From Terebella lapidaria (taxonomy: Eukaryota > Annelida > Polychaeta > Terebellida > Terebellidae), in NCBI GenBank assembly GCA_949152475.1, contig OX424570.1, positions 21,572,694 through 21,636,693 of the forward strand: a stretch of 64,000 bases of DNA, written 5' to 3'. Positions 33,574 through 46,039 of the stretch are shown here, piece after piece. The notes beneath the pieces were generated by a model. That model saw only the letters and a program-made list of their open reading frames with translations, ran no database searches and was not told where the DNA came from. Within the stretch, counting starts at the first letter, position 1. Each line of letters opens with the position of its first letter. The position numbers and the translations under genes are program-made.

Positions 33574-34348
33574 CTGCAAGGAACGAAAATTTCATCTGCA
33601 CAGCATTGCCATCAAAAGAAAGCACCACCCTTTTCTCGCCTAACCCGTTCGCCGTTAGGTGCCTTTTCTCGGGAAGTTTGGGAACCCGGTTTTGGTCTCT
33701 CTCATTCAAGCATCAAAACAGAAGACATCGATGGTACGTTTTTTTTATGCCTCTAAAGAACGCTCCATCTCCGACAAACGTGCTCGGAGGTGCTCAATAG
33801 CTTCCTGTTGGAGGAAAGTATGCATTGTGTTCATAAGTCCATTTGTTCCACTTCACAGTTCACCCTCGCCGGAACCGTAGTTTTTCGTGTCGATTTTGTT
33901 ATTAATTGGCCTGAACGAACCACATAGATCTATTAGGGGTATAAACAGGGATCATATATTAATAGGGTGGGTAACTTCGATAATTTCATTGGGTAATTTT
34001 CTCACCCGGCCTGAGACCCCCCCCCCCCCCCTAAAATCGGCCAGAGAGACAGAAAGGCGTCACGGCCCGACGCTGAATTGCAACCTCTGACTCACGCCCC
34101 TAGTATAGTCTAGACTACTATATAGATAGATCTCATCATCTACAGACGTAGTCATCTAGATCTAGACAGCTGACACAGTGACAGGCAAACTTTTTTGCTT
34201 CGCATCCAATTTTTCTGAAAGTACATTCTCAGTCGACTCTAGATCTAGTCTAGGCCGTTCAGCCAGTACGCATATTCAAATATTCTAATTTGATAATAGA
34301 TCTAGATCTAGAAGGCTTACATATACTAGATCTACAAATGTACATCAC

Positions 34349-34520
34349 CTTGTCCCTCTCCATCGCCATGTCGTATGACTAAACACAAATCTGCACGTGC
34401 ACGCGCCCCGGAGCACGCGGTTACCGCGGCGCCATCTGTTGTCTATTCGATGCATGACCGTTTGGCGTTGTTGTCTTGTTTATTCGGAGGTAACATCGAT
34501 TGTTCGAGGAATGTGTCATA
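34349..34520 (-). promoter_or_regulatory. Possible GC-rich promoter and first exon of the HECT-fragment gene
   Basis: A locally GC/CpG-rich stretch at 34390-34450 (GCACGTGCACGCGCC, TTACCGCGGCGCCATCTG) stands out from the AT-rich surroundings. Just downstream on minus is ATG at 34369 followed by seven codons and donor GTGATG. Suggestive only. Confidence 0.3.
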
Positions 34521-34644
34521 ACGCGCTCATTGTCTTGTCCGTTGGACACCGACATGATGATTGAATTGTGTTTGGTTATTTGGTTCGCAAACTAACTTGT
34601 TTACTATTATATTGTCTCACTCTTTTGGATTTTTGTACTGATCG

Positions 34645-35412
34645 TTTGGAAATGAGCATTTGTTAGGTTTGAACTAAATGTAATGAATAATGAATACTAC
34701 TGTTTAATTCGATTCGCAAGTGTCCAATCCATGCTATCAGTAATCGAATGGCGACCTGTTGCTTGTTCGTTTGTGATCACACAGATTTATACGTCTTTTG
34801 TACTGTCTATTTGTAACATTAACTGTTCATTCCATTATTGATCAAATAATTCTGCAAAAGATAACCTGTTTGTATACATTTTTAACTCATCGTTTAACGT
34901 CCATTTGATGAATGTAGTGTCCAATTGGCGATAGATGACTATTTGAGTGGAAGTACATTTGATTGTTTGAAAATTGCATTTTTGGCTATCGATTTGATAA
35001 TTTTGGTGATTGACTCGTTTAATCACAAATAGTTTTGTTTGATTGGAAATCCAACACTTGTTCAATTAAAGTTTAAAGTAATCAATGTTAAAAGGAACTG
35101 TTAAAATTGAATTATCTGTGTCCAGTTCGTAATAATATTAATAGGATGGCAGTCATTCACTTGTCTGATCTGTTTGCTGTCGTTCTCCCGTGATTTGCAT
35201 TGATGATTCACATAATGAACTGTTCATTTGCAACTGAACAACTGATTAAATGAAAGTTGAATTGATTGTTGGCCGTATGAGCTAATCGATTGAAATTTGT
35301 CTTGTCCATTTCACGAATGACCTGTCCATTTGGTGAAGGATAACCACTTGATGTGAATGCACATTTGACCATTTGTAGTCATTGTATTTTTGGTGGTCAT
35401 GGTGGCCCATAG
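34645..35412 (-). repeat. 770-bp dispersed repeat, reverse copy
   Basis: Reverse complement of the repeat inside the 2,445-bp units, moderately diverged, for example CATTTGGTGAAGGATAAC against its mirror in the array. It forms a long inverted pair with the array copies. Confidence 0.75.
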
Positions 35413-35796
35413 TTCAGGACAAATTATGGAAATATATTGCATTACCATGAGTGGCAAATGTACCCAATTTATTTTTCTTTTTTTGTTTGGGGGGGGGGGG
35501 GGATGGGATACATTTCTCAGTATATAATACGAGTTGATATCTTCATTCAACATGGTAGACTCTCCTAGATAGCATTCCAACAAAATACTATGATACAATG
35601 TTTGATGTTGAATTGGGTAAATATATCATATTAAAATGCTATACTTGCAAATAATTTGAATGTTATGGCTGCCATCACTATTGTGAATAATGGTTCGGTA
35701 TAATGTCATAAATAAGTATAAAGTATAATGACATACTTGACATATAATTACATACCTGTCAGCAGTGTGAAGAATTGATATGTTTGAGGCTGTAGT

Positions 35797-36092
35797 GAAT
35801 GTAAGTATCAATCTATTACCACCAATTCAACTATATTTTGATCATGCCAATAATAAACATAAATTACAACATTTTGCAATAGAAACAAACCCGACCAATT
35901 AGTTTATCCAAAGACACATTGGCGTCATCAGGGGCAGACAGTGTGTGCAATGTAGTTGTTTCTACTGTACACCTGATGCAATATGCATACAACTGCCCTA
36001 CAACCTATGAAACTAATTTAGAAATCCGAAACAAACCCCATGGAATAGATATATGACGAGTACATAAGTAACTAATCACAAGCCAAAAGGCT
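35797..36092 (+). repeat. Diverged single copy of the 362-bp satellite unit
   Basis: Starts GAATGTAAGTATCAATC and runs through GGCGTCATCAGGGGCAGACA and TTGTTTCTACTGTACACC to ATCACAAGCCAAAAGGC. Single, with many substitutions. Confidence 0.8.
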
Positions 36093-39000
36093 TGTGAATT
36101 ATACGTGTTTGGGTTATATATCTAGGAGTAATAGCCAGCCTTACACGCTAGAAGATAATCATAGCTGTAGTTTTGGGTTGATCAACACCACTTAATGTCA
36201 TTTGTCTTACGCAATATGTCCTGAATGTAAGTATCAATGTAAGTATCCTGAATGTTATGGCTGAATGTTGAAACTGAAAACATCTAAAATGTTTTTTTTT
36301 CTATTGTTCATTCGAATTTGTTGTTGATCACTTTTTGACCATGTCGCATGCACCTAATCGAAATGTGAAAAATTTCAACTGTCTCTCATGTCTCCTGCAA
36401 TTAATTAAAGTGCATGCACCATCAAAATGATCATGGCAAGAATATACGATACGAGTAATCTACAGTGTAGCGAATATACGTGTGGCCAGCTGAAACATTT
36501 TGGAATAGAAAACTTTGAGGGTTTCCTTAAATTGGAGAAAACAGGAGAAAAATCGCAATCAACAATCCATAATTAGCGATGTTAGTACCTGCAAGGACAT
36601 ATCGTCCGGAAGCCTCGTGACCCTGTGGGAGTCTGTTTTTGGCAACATTAGGAGACAGAGGGTGTGCTCGGGACAATAAACTGATTCATCACCTATCTAC
36701 CTCCCAACGAGTGTCAAGAGACGAAATTCATCCATTATACATTGTCCACAGTTATATATAGAACAGGAGAGTGCCCGCCAATGTCCATTGTACATATATT
36801 TGTGCACATATTTATTACGGTAACATTTGTCTGGAGAGAACTTCTAATGGACAGTGGCGATTATCTGCGTGCAAGTCGCTGTCATTAGCCAGTGCATCGA
36901 TATCACTCAGATGCTGAACGAGAAAAAAAATACGATGCCCGCCGATGAACTAGTCTTGAAAATCCCTTTTATTAGTATGTTTTATAGTATCATAGTGCAA
37001 AATAATGGAGCATATAAAGTAGTACATTGACCACTGTCTGTGTTGATAGCACTGTACTGATTCACATAAATACATTTTGTGTTGAAATTGAAGTCTGGTT
37101 GTCACGTGTGCATGTTGAATAGCTCACTCCTGATGTGATGTTTGAATATATTGTTGTTATTTTAATTCAAGCCACTCAAATGTCCATAACGTTAAGGGTG
37201 GTTACTTTTGAATTACATGTCAACTTCCAAACATGTAAGTTTAAAATTGGGACGGCACTAAAATGGGACGGCACTAAAATGGCCGTCAAAAGGCCAAAAA
37301 CGCTTCAGTCGATTTTTTTCTGTATCCTTTTGGGAAGATGTAGCCGTTAAAGGCTCCCCAGCACAGGGATAGATTTAGTCAATTACTATAACATAATCTA
37401 AATTCCTCTTTGTGAATGGCCGCCAAATGTCGGAGGTATGTGATATGCCTGATGCATTGCTCACTTGGTGCACCACATATGCTAGGCCACTCAGGGCCAT
37501 CAGCTGGTCATCTTGGAGGGTTTCACTCATTGACAGTGATCTGGTGTAGAGTGATTCCACTCCAATGGAGTCCTATCAGATCAAGCTAATAAAGATAAAG
37601 CGCGGACGTCACAGTGACCTGTTCAAGGATTTCGTCCTCAGTAAGGGCATCTTAAAGAAAGGAAGTAGCTGAGATTGTGAAACGACTATGAGAGAAATCA
37701 ATAGAGAAAGACAATCAGCAGAAATATAAGAAGGAGAATGAAATTGGTGCCTTGCAAAGCTGTGAAAAGGTCACCCCAGAAGACCTTGCAAAATTGAGAC
37801 ATTCCTGGAGGATTGTTTTTAATTTGTTTTTATTCAGCTCGGTCTGTTATGTAATTGGAGCAGCTTTCTTGAACACCTGGTTCGGTACTAGCAAAGATGC
37901 TGGTGCACATCTTGTACATATGATGTGGCATACATCGAACCACTGGAGCGAACCCATGATGTTATGGATAATGATGTCATGCACTGCCAAATTATTGTTG
38001 ATATGCTGTATGAAGAACTTGTTTTGGTGGACTAATTGCCTGGATAATTATGTGGACTGGATAATTATGAACTTCATGCAAATACAGTTGAAAGGAGTCT
38101 GTGATATAGTTAAGAGTTGTTGTTTTCCAACGTTGTTTTACCGGTTGCGAGTTCATCACACTATGATTTCAAATTCACATTTTCCTATTACATTTCCTAT
38201 TATACTATAAACTATCATAGTGGGCTTATTTTCCATTATATATTCAATTTCCATGACATGATGAGCTCACCTAGTTCGTCAAAATTTTACTCAGTAATTC
38301 TCAAACTGGACACTGCGAATCGACTGACTCAGTACAGCTGTTCAACGACAAAATATAACACCAAAGGCTTAAAGTGAAAATATGTCATGACACTAAAATT
38401 GATGATAATTCATGTTGATGAATCCAATGAAATACCTAACACGAAACATTGTTTGAAGAAATAAAGCCCGTTCAAATATTGTGTCCAGACAGACTTGCAT
38501 CATCCAGTATAGATCCAAAACAAACCCCACACTGAAAACATCATTTTTCCTGAGGGTCATTGGCTATACAGACAAGAGTACACCAAACATGGATTACTCT
38601 GGTAAACGGTTACATCCAAGTATCATGTTATTCGTATTTTATTGTCTGATAATTTTATGAGTTTAGAGGCCATTGGCTACACATACATGTTGTATCCAAC
38701 ATATAATGTTGTTTGATTATTAAATAGAACCCATATTCAACCACCAACATGAGAGAGTCTTATTTTACATGGGTCACCCGGATGGGATTTTATGTTCCAA
38801 AGAAGACAGTTCCATCAACGGTTTCTGTCCGATAGAGGACATTAATGTGGGTGGAGTAGAGGTGTCTGGGTGGAGCACTCTTGAAGCCGCACGGTAATAG
38901 GTAATGATCATAAATATGTCAACTGACAAAATAAAAGCTCAGGGATTTACCAGGAATTCGCATAAATATTGATTGTGAGATTTATGATAAAAATAGACAG

Positions 39001-39885
39001 TTTTGTGTTGCCATCTGCAATTTCAATAGAGGAAGACATGCACGATACAAAATTTACCCCCGAAGATGCAAAAATGCACAATATTCGAGGAGCAAGAATG
39101 CTGTACAAATATTTCCTCTTTCTTAGAAGCCTCTTTCGATTTAATCAGTCAGCCGAGAGCTGCTGAGAGCTGTGAGAAAATCCTCTGTATTTCACATCTT
39201 AAATATATTACCGCACACAAGCTTTTCGTGGTGTGATAGGGATTTTTATTATCAGTCAATTACACGTAGGATAATTAACAGACAATGGAATGTGCAATCA
39301 TACGGCGCTGCGTTTGATTATACTCTAATGTATCAGATGTGACAACTCATTCATATGTAAATTACCACTAATGAAAGGGTCCGTGTCTGCTGTGTGTATG
39401 TGAATTCTGTTGCTTTTCCCGAAGTTGCACGGTAAACGAACTTGCCCTGTGGAATATTATAACCAATCAGATGTCGCATACAATGCCAAAGCATTGAGTA
39501 AAATACTTAGTGGAAAGAACCACAATATGTGGTACAGAATCAGGTCAGGTGAGAACGATTACGCATATATTCTATGCCCATCATGTGGTACATTTGAAAT
39601 ATTTGTAAATACTTGTACTTTATCAGTTATGCACACCACGTTTCTGTAGCGTAATTGGTAATAATTCCATGCACACCCTGATGTGAATCCCTCCACGGGG
39701 TTAGATATTGAAAATGTGTTTTTGACTTCATTGAGGAAATAAAGGTCAAGTATGTGGGGAAGACCGAATGGAACCCCCTCTTAAACATGCTCAAGGGTTA
39801 TCGTTGTTGAGGTGATCAGGCACTTACGATTGGAACACTGGGCAGACGACCATCTCTGTAATGAGGAGAATTCAAGTGTCAGATC
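36093..39885. other. No gene recognised
   Basis: Contains a 152-codon open frame at 37752-38210 with no recognisable domain or biased composition, and an AT-rich background. Nothing else supported. Confidence 0.45.
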
Positions 39886-40036
39886 CGATGGCCAAATACT
39901 GGGACATATTGTCATTTGATATTGACAGCGGCCAAATACTGGGACATATTGTCATTGATATAGACAATTGCCAAATGCTGGGATATATTGTCATTGATTT
40001 TGACAATGGCCACATATTGGGACATATTGCCATTTA
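39886..40036. repeat. ~40-bp minisatellite, four units
   Basis: Units GGCCAAATACTGGGACATAT followed by TGTCATTGATATTGACA recur about every 40 bp from 39889. Confidence 0.85.
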
Positions 40037-40349
40037 GTGTAGGGTCTTCAATTGATAAAATTGACGCACAACATGAATCTCGTAATGATACATATTTTGG
40101 CTTAACAAAATTGACTTCTCTCCATTCGTTAAATATCTCAAAATCAGTGTGAAAATCAACCATCATGGAGTATCATTACTATCCATGACATCAACATGTG
40201 AATGTATTCTAACAAGCAATTTAAGCTGCATATTTGTGCATTTTTTAAATTATCTATTTTGCCTTTATTGAAATAATAATAGTCGCTATATTGAATATAC
40301 ACTTGACATAAAGATGCTACCATCTTCTTTGTCTTTTTTCAACTACACA

Positions 40350-40515
40350 GATGGATCCATTAGTTTTTACAGTCAATTTCATTTTCTTAGTAGCAACATT
40401 CCCTGGCCGTCAGTGCACGCTGTGTTTGTTCCACAACTCATATCGCTTCTTCAGAGCTAGTTGCACACTTGAGGACTTCATCGAACGAAGTGCCCATCTC
40501 TGTACAGCAGGATCA
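40350..40515 (+). pseudogene. Penelope-like RT fragment
   Basis: In pieces of two frames this reads like the Penelope RT segment after the YIDD block: VNFIFL-like, then GTGTTTGTTCCACAACTCAT and AGAGCTAGTTGCA, which align with 56205-56280 (GTGTTTGTTTCTCAACTTAT, AGAGCTAGTTGCAA). One base is extra between them, so it is frameshifted. A short relic. Confidence 0.65.
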
Positions 40516-40739
40516 TCAGCTACTTTAAGTTTTATGTACTGAACGCGACATCTGACCAATTATCATGATTGTTGATCTCATCACAACCCCTAAATCCAAA
40601 TAATTTGGTGAAATAAAAATAAAAAATGCTGTTTTGAAAGGCAGTCAGTGTGGCACGTCCTAGTTCGCCCTTGCTCCATAGCATCTCCTCCTCCTCCACT
40701 AGTGTTAGAGACTCAGATCGGTTGGGTCGATTGTCATGG

Positions 40740-41035
40740 CCTCACTCTTTTAGCCCCTTACGTTTGGCACGCAGGACATCCTGGGAAATGCTGAAAGCCT
40801 TGTCCTTCACCAGGCTGAACCCATAACCACTGTCTCTGAGGTGTCTGTCCGGGGCTCGCTGATAGTTGGTCAAGGGATGTGGCTCATGGGGTGCCCCATC
40901 GGGTTTTTCAATGACAAGAGAAAGCCGCCTACGTGCACATCAAGCTCTGATGGGGGAATGGTTACCGGATTGCGGTGCTCTCCACTGCTTACCAACCAAT
41001 CTGTAAATTTCTTTACGCAAGAGTCGGTTTTTCTT
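40740..41035 (-). pseudogene. Crypton/DUF3504-like (KIAA1958/QRICH1-type) fragment
   Basis: On minus, one frame gives CVKKFTDWLVSSGEHRNP then PPSELDVHVGGFLLSLKN; after a frame change the next gives LTNYQRAPDRHLRDSGYGF then SQDVLRAKRKGLKE. This order (WL..RN, P..ELD..L..FL, Y....DRHL...GY.F, VL.AKRK.LK) matches the N-terminal core-binding region of Crypton-derived tyrosine recombinase relatives. The catalytic domain is absent. A transposon relic with one frameshift. Confidence 0.6.
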
Positions 41036-41078
41036 AGGGTGTTTTTATTTCGTTTTGACTTTCGTTTTGACTGTACAA

Positions 41079-41345
41079 TAATAATAATAATAATAATAAT
41101 AATAAGATTTATTTAACGACGGTCCATGAAGATAGACAATTCTGCTTGTCTACCCCATCCCCCGTCGAATGACAGTTTTGAAATTGGAAAGCACATTCGA
41201 ATGGAGAAACCTTTGCGGTGCCAGGATGAAAACTCCACCTACTGTGCTGGTGACGGGGATCGACCCGCGTCACCTACCGCCTCTGAGCTTCGTTGCTTCA
41301 AGAGCCACCAGTCCAATCTACTCGGCCACAGAGGCGGTGTTAATG
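41079..41345 (-). mobile_element. tRNA-derived SINE with (ATT)n tail
   Basis: On minus it opens with a type II tRNA-like head (Leu/Ser style): A-box-like TGTGGCCGAGTAGATTGG near 41335 and B-box-like CGGGTCGATCCCCG near 41255. A ~130-bp body follows and it ends in an (ATT)n run at 41079-41105. The head stems are imperfect, so it is not a working tRNA. Confidence 0.68.
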
Positions 41346-42804
41346 GAGGTCGTTGGTGGAGCTAGTATAGGACACTCCCACTTCCATATCTTCAGCAGTA
41401 TGCACGAGGTCATTGTCAGAAATGAAGTCCGTGTCAGCTATTTCAGTGTTTCCAGAACTCGGAAGGGTCTGGGAATGAGAGTTTGGATAGGGGAGGGATG
41501 CTGTCTGATCTACATCTGAAGCAGGTCGTCTGAGGGTGCACTCTGTAATGAGATTCTCTTTTTAATATTTCACTAAAATATATTTTATTGAAGCCAACTT
41601 CATCTATCAGTGAAATACGATTTTTGGCCATAGTTTTGTCATGGATCATCATATTTATTGAAATTTTGTGTGTCCAAATCAGGTATCATGCCGCAATTTG
41701 TCACCAAATTTCAGAAAGCTATCTTTCAAAAAATATTGGCAATGTAACCCAATGTTGAATTTCAACCCCTACATGGAATTTCAGAGTCTGCACAAAGGCC
41801 CAACTTGTTTTCGATGTATGAGTTACATAATGCTTCAAAATAAACATATTTACGTAAGCTAAAATACATCGACTATGTCTTTAGACTCCAAAATCAGTGC
41901 AATAGGTTCGTGATTTTGTTGGAATTTATTTTATCCCATTTTGGACTGAAATTGAACATTGGGTAGATTGCCAAATTTTTCATTTTTTGAGATAGAATTC
42001 TGAAATTTTGTGAAAAATCACGACATGATACCCATTTAGACACACAAAACTTCAAGTTGATCCGAACAAGACTACGGCCAAAAAGCGTGTTTCACTGATA
42101 GATAAATTTGACTGCAGTCAATGTTATTGTTCTGAATACAAAATGTATAATGTAAATCGAACGATGAAAGAATTTATGTCATTTTGGCCACTATTTGCTA
42201 CATTTTTCTGTATATTATATATTTACATGAAAATGTTGTACTATTGAATGATGTTGCTGTAAACTAAAACAGATGGGTGTAACTACCAGATCATGTCATT
42301 TTTGTCATGTTACTTATTGCATTTCTTATTTTATTCATGTTCATGTAATCCCTACTGGCCAGTAGTACTTTGTGAAAATATTTGACTACTTTTGATATAT
42401 TCAGCAACACACACCTATGGTAACATGGACAAATATTCGATGTACAAGGCTCACTGTCTGACATCCTGCTGCCCGACGATCGAACGTCAGTAATTTGAGG
42501 CTAAAACCAGTCATTAGTCATCTCCGCGTACTTGTATCTAGTCAATATCAAATATCCATAATAGAACGTTATTCTTTGTTTTCGAATGTATTGGTTCACG
42601 CTCTGTTCACAGACGACCTTAATTTAGTATTTTTATTATCATCCATAGTTATGCACCTATAGTAAATACAGATATCCAATGGGGTAATACGGGCTTATAT
42701 CATATGTTGTATGGAATCCGATATCTGAATAGATCATTTGATCCCCTTTCTCTTACTCATGGATCCGCCCCACATACCATCAATCGAACAAAGCCCCAAA
42801 CTTT
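41346..42804. other. No gene recognised
   Basis: AT-rich sequence without supported exons or clear repeats. Confidence 0.45.
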
Positions 42805-43290
42805 TGCAATACAATGACAAAACTAGGTGAGTGTGTTTTCCAGCACGCGGGAAAGATCGAGTTTGAACTGGCGGAAGAATACAAGAGAGCACGAGACCAA
42901 AGGTCGAGTTCTTTCTGATGTTCTTCCGCCAGTTCAAACGAGATCTCTCCCGTGTGCTGGAAAACACACGAAACAGGTTCTGTTTTTATCACATGCTATG
43001 AATTTATGATTCTGAAATATTTGAAAACCCAACCCCTGTAAATTAAAGTGAAATTGTACCAAAGATTGCAAGAACTTCTTACAATTTTTATTGTACTCAA
43101 GGACCCCTTCTACTGATGAGTAGAAGACCCATAAACATGTGCGTTGCTAGGAAACAATATAAACGATGCAGATCACCGGGTCGTCAAATACTTTATATTA
43201 TGACGTCATAGTGGTTGTACGTTTTCTGCATGGTTATATGTTACTGAGGCTAAATCGCGTGAAATTACATTGTCACGTCATAGAACACTC
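42805..43290 (-). repeat. Hairpin-bearing dispersed repeat, copy 2 (reverse)
   Basis: Reverse counterpart of 24886-25330. Holds the best-preserved hairpin: about 50-bp arms at 42831-42880 and 42920-42969 (GTGTGTTTTCCAGCACGCGG with its complement) around a ~40-base loop. A fold-back element. Confidence 0.75.
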
Positions 43291-45468
43291 GTGCATTGTT
43301 TGTTGTTTCACATTAAGAAAAGTGAATGTGAATTATGTGAAATGTGAAGCAAAAATGTGAAGAAAAAATAGTGCAAACATGATGTTTCCGACAAAGGTTA
43401 TCACACTGTCGGAAATCACTGTGTGTTCCTACTGTTTGCAGTTTAAGATAAAATTCATAGCATGTGATAAATAGCAGTTCACAACCAAAACGAGACAATC
43501 AGAGATTGCAGACCCTCGACCCTTCAGATGTAGTTGCTAAATTTAAACCCTTGCATTTTCGACCCGCTAATTCCCATCATATGAGTGGGAATTAGCCATA
43601 GAAAATACACAAATCATGGGAGTAATAAATAGTAATAAAAGAAATAATTTTTTGTAATAATTGTTTCTATTATCAAGGCACGTCTTCTGAACGAAAAAGT
43701 TCTAAAATTGTGAAAACCGGTTTCGCAATATGGTCTGGAAGTTCAAAACACTCTGAACTCGTAAAATCGTGACCCCTAAATTTTTACCTCAGGTCATCGG
43801 TCATACACCGTACAGATGCAATACCCTCTCCCCCATCCGGACGAGGGTAACAAGGGCAATATGTGTGAATTACTACACTGAATTAATGTGTGCATACCAT
43901 TTCCGCTGCTTGGTTTTAAACGATCGATATTGAAGAATCAGAAGAAGTACGACATCCTATACAATACCATATGATGCAAATTAAAAAGATATTATAGGGA
44001 GAAGGATAATATAATGCATGGGCCGCTATTTCTGCTGTTTTGAAATTGCTTTGTGAGCATTCTGGTATGTATACATTAGAAAACAAGTACTGTAGAAAAA
44101 CATGCTTTTGTGACGTTTAAGATTGAGTATCAGGCACGATCCACGAAATTTCAATGGTTTCATACCACGTGAAATTTTGGTTCATATCTCGGCCGTTTCA
44201 TAACATACTTACATGAAATTTCGAATATATATTCTGTATTTATCTGTGAAGCTGATGTGAATAAGATATTGAAGATTTCATTGATAAATTGGTATATAAA
44301 TGGAGTTGAATGTTGCTTGAACAAATGTAACTTACGTTGCGTACACGAAGCATTACATGGTGTATTTTTTTAACTGCACCGAGTGCACATATCCGTGATC
44401 AATAACCTACCCCTGGATTTTAGGTATCCCATCGATAATCATGTCAAATTGATGTGCAAATGTGTATATCTATTGCGATCTGGCGAAAATGTTTGTGCCG
44501 CTGGTCAGTGAAGCGCTAAGTACAGATCAGCGGATTATTCGTATGACAAATACCGTCAATGCTCAGCTGTCGAGAACGTTGTACTCAGGAGTGAGATGTT
44601 GTTGTGATTTTGGTTATATACTGCACTTAGAAAATATTAGAGTCGCTGAATTCTTGATGTAGTTTGCGGTTGAGTTTACAATGTCAACGGATATAGACGT
44701 CATTAATGCGATTGACAATCAATTTCTTTTGCCCAGTGTATTTTCAATGCGGATGATATATAACATGGTATTTTGACCATCAAACTCCCATCAAGTGTTT
44801 AGGAAAATCCCAAAACAGGCAGTAGGTTATTGTTCTATGATAGGTAATCTAACCATAGTCAAGAAACTGTACCCTGAAACGCTGTCAGTTTTCTATGTAA
44901 GTTGCATTTGATTGGCGGTGTAAAACATTCAGGATCTGTATGAATACCGACCGGGTCTTCAATATGGCCATTGGGCAAGCATTGCAGTCGTCGATAGAAC
45001 CTACACAACAGTTTTCAGCGCAATCCATTACCAAACTCTAGAGTTATAAGCCAAACAAAACATACCAGAATTCTGCTGATAAGGCATGGATCCTGACTGA
45101 TAAGCATCCTTAAAGATTTACATCGTGGACGAGAATATTGTATTGAATATAAGGCCACACATTTTATAATATTGAAATGCCATTCGAATGTCCCGATTTT
45201 TCTGAGAATACAACTAGAAAATACACTGTACTTGTATCGGTATATATATTTGCTATTCACTGTTCCTGTATTCGATAATGACAGGCATACTGAGTTACTA
45301 TACGAACGCTAACATGTCGATACCAAATATTTGCTGAATTTGGCCTGAAAACATTTAGTACACTTAGTGACTGAAAACACAAGTATCTGCCCAAATACTT
45401 GCAAATTATATTGCAACAAATTAATGTAAGGCTATCGTCATAATAACTCTTTCCTCTTGTATTTTCAG
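43291..45468. other. No gene recognised
   Basis: AT-rich; short open frames only. Nothing supported. Confidence 0.45.
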
Positions 45469-45731
45469 TTCCTGAACGTAAGCCAAATACGCGCAGTTTG
45501 AGGGATTTCTTCATCAGGCAAAGTAGAAAAGTCACGTCTCAGAATTGTGGAGATGTCGCCAAGACAGGGAAAATGTTGGAACACTACAAATCGATGTCAC
45601 ATTTAAAAGACGTTTCTAAAGCCAGAGAGACGGTCAGCAACTTGGACATTGCTGCTGGTGTCACTGGCAACAGTAAATTGACTGATTTACTACTAATGAC
45701 TCAATGGTGTGAACGGAGTGAATGTGGATGA
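45469..45731 (+). CDS. Possible terminal exon, unknown protein
   Basis: A strong acceptor (CTTGTATTTTCAG) is followed by an 86-codon frame to TGA containing RSLRDFFIRQSRKV, KTGKMLEHYKSMSHLKD and NLDIAAGVTGNSKLTDLLLM. It is hydrophilic with amphipathic helices, unlike the AT-noise frames nearby. I do not recognise the family and cannot see partner exons within 5 kb upstream. Confidence 0.3.
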
Positions 45732-46039
45732 CTTAATTTTGTAAACCTGACTTCTGACACAATGACAAAGACAATTGCCAATACATGTGTGTCGTTATAT
45801 CCTGCATGTGTGAAAACTTAGCAATGGACATATTAGTCGTTATCTTATAACAAACATTCACTGGCACATTACAATATATGTACCTAGATTTGGCATTTCA
45901 CAGAACCACTTTGACCATATATGTTCTTTTGCAAGAGGATTAGTTCATTTCATGCCAAATTAAGTACACATTTGAAATCTACATACATGGAAATATAAGA
46001 ATAAACCAAATTCTGGACCAAATATCGGTGAAGAGAGTA

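Noticed and set aside
37752..38210. 152-codon open frame
   Set aside because: No domain, no neighbour exon and no coding bias that I could see. Treated as chance.
41240..41340. Functional tRNA-Leu or tRNA-Ser gene on minus
   Set aside because: The A and B boxes are recognisable but the arms mispair, and a body with an (ATT)n tail follows, as in a SINE.
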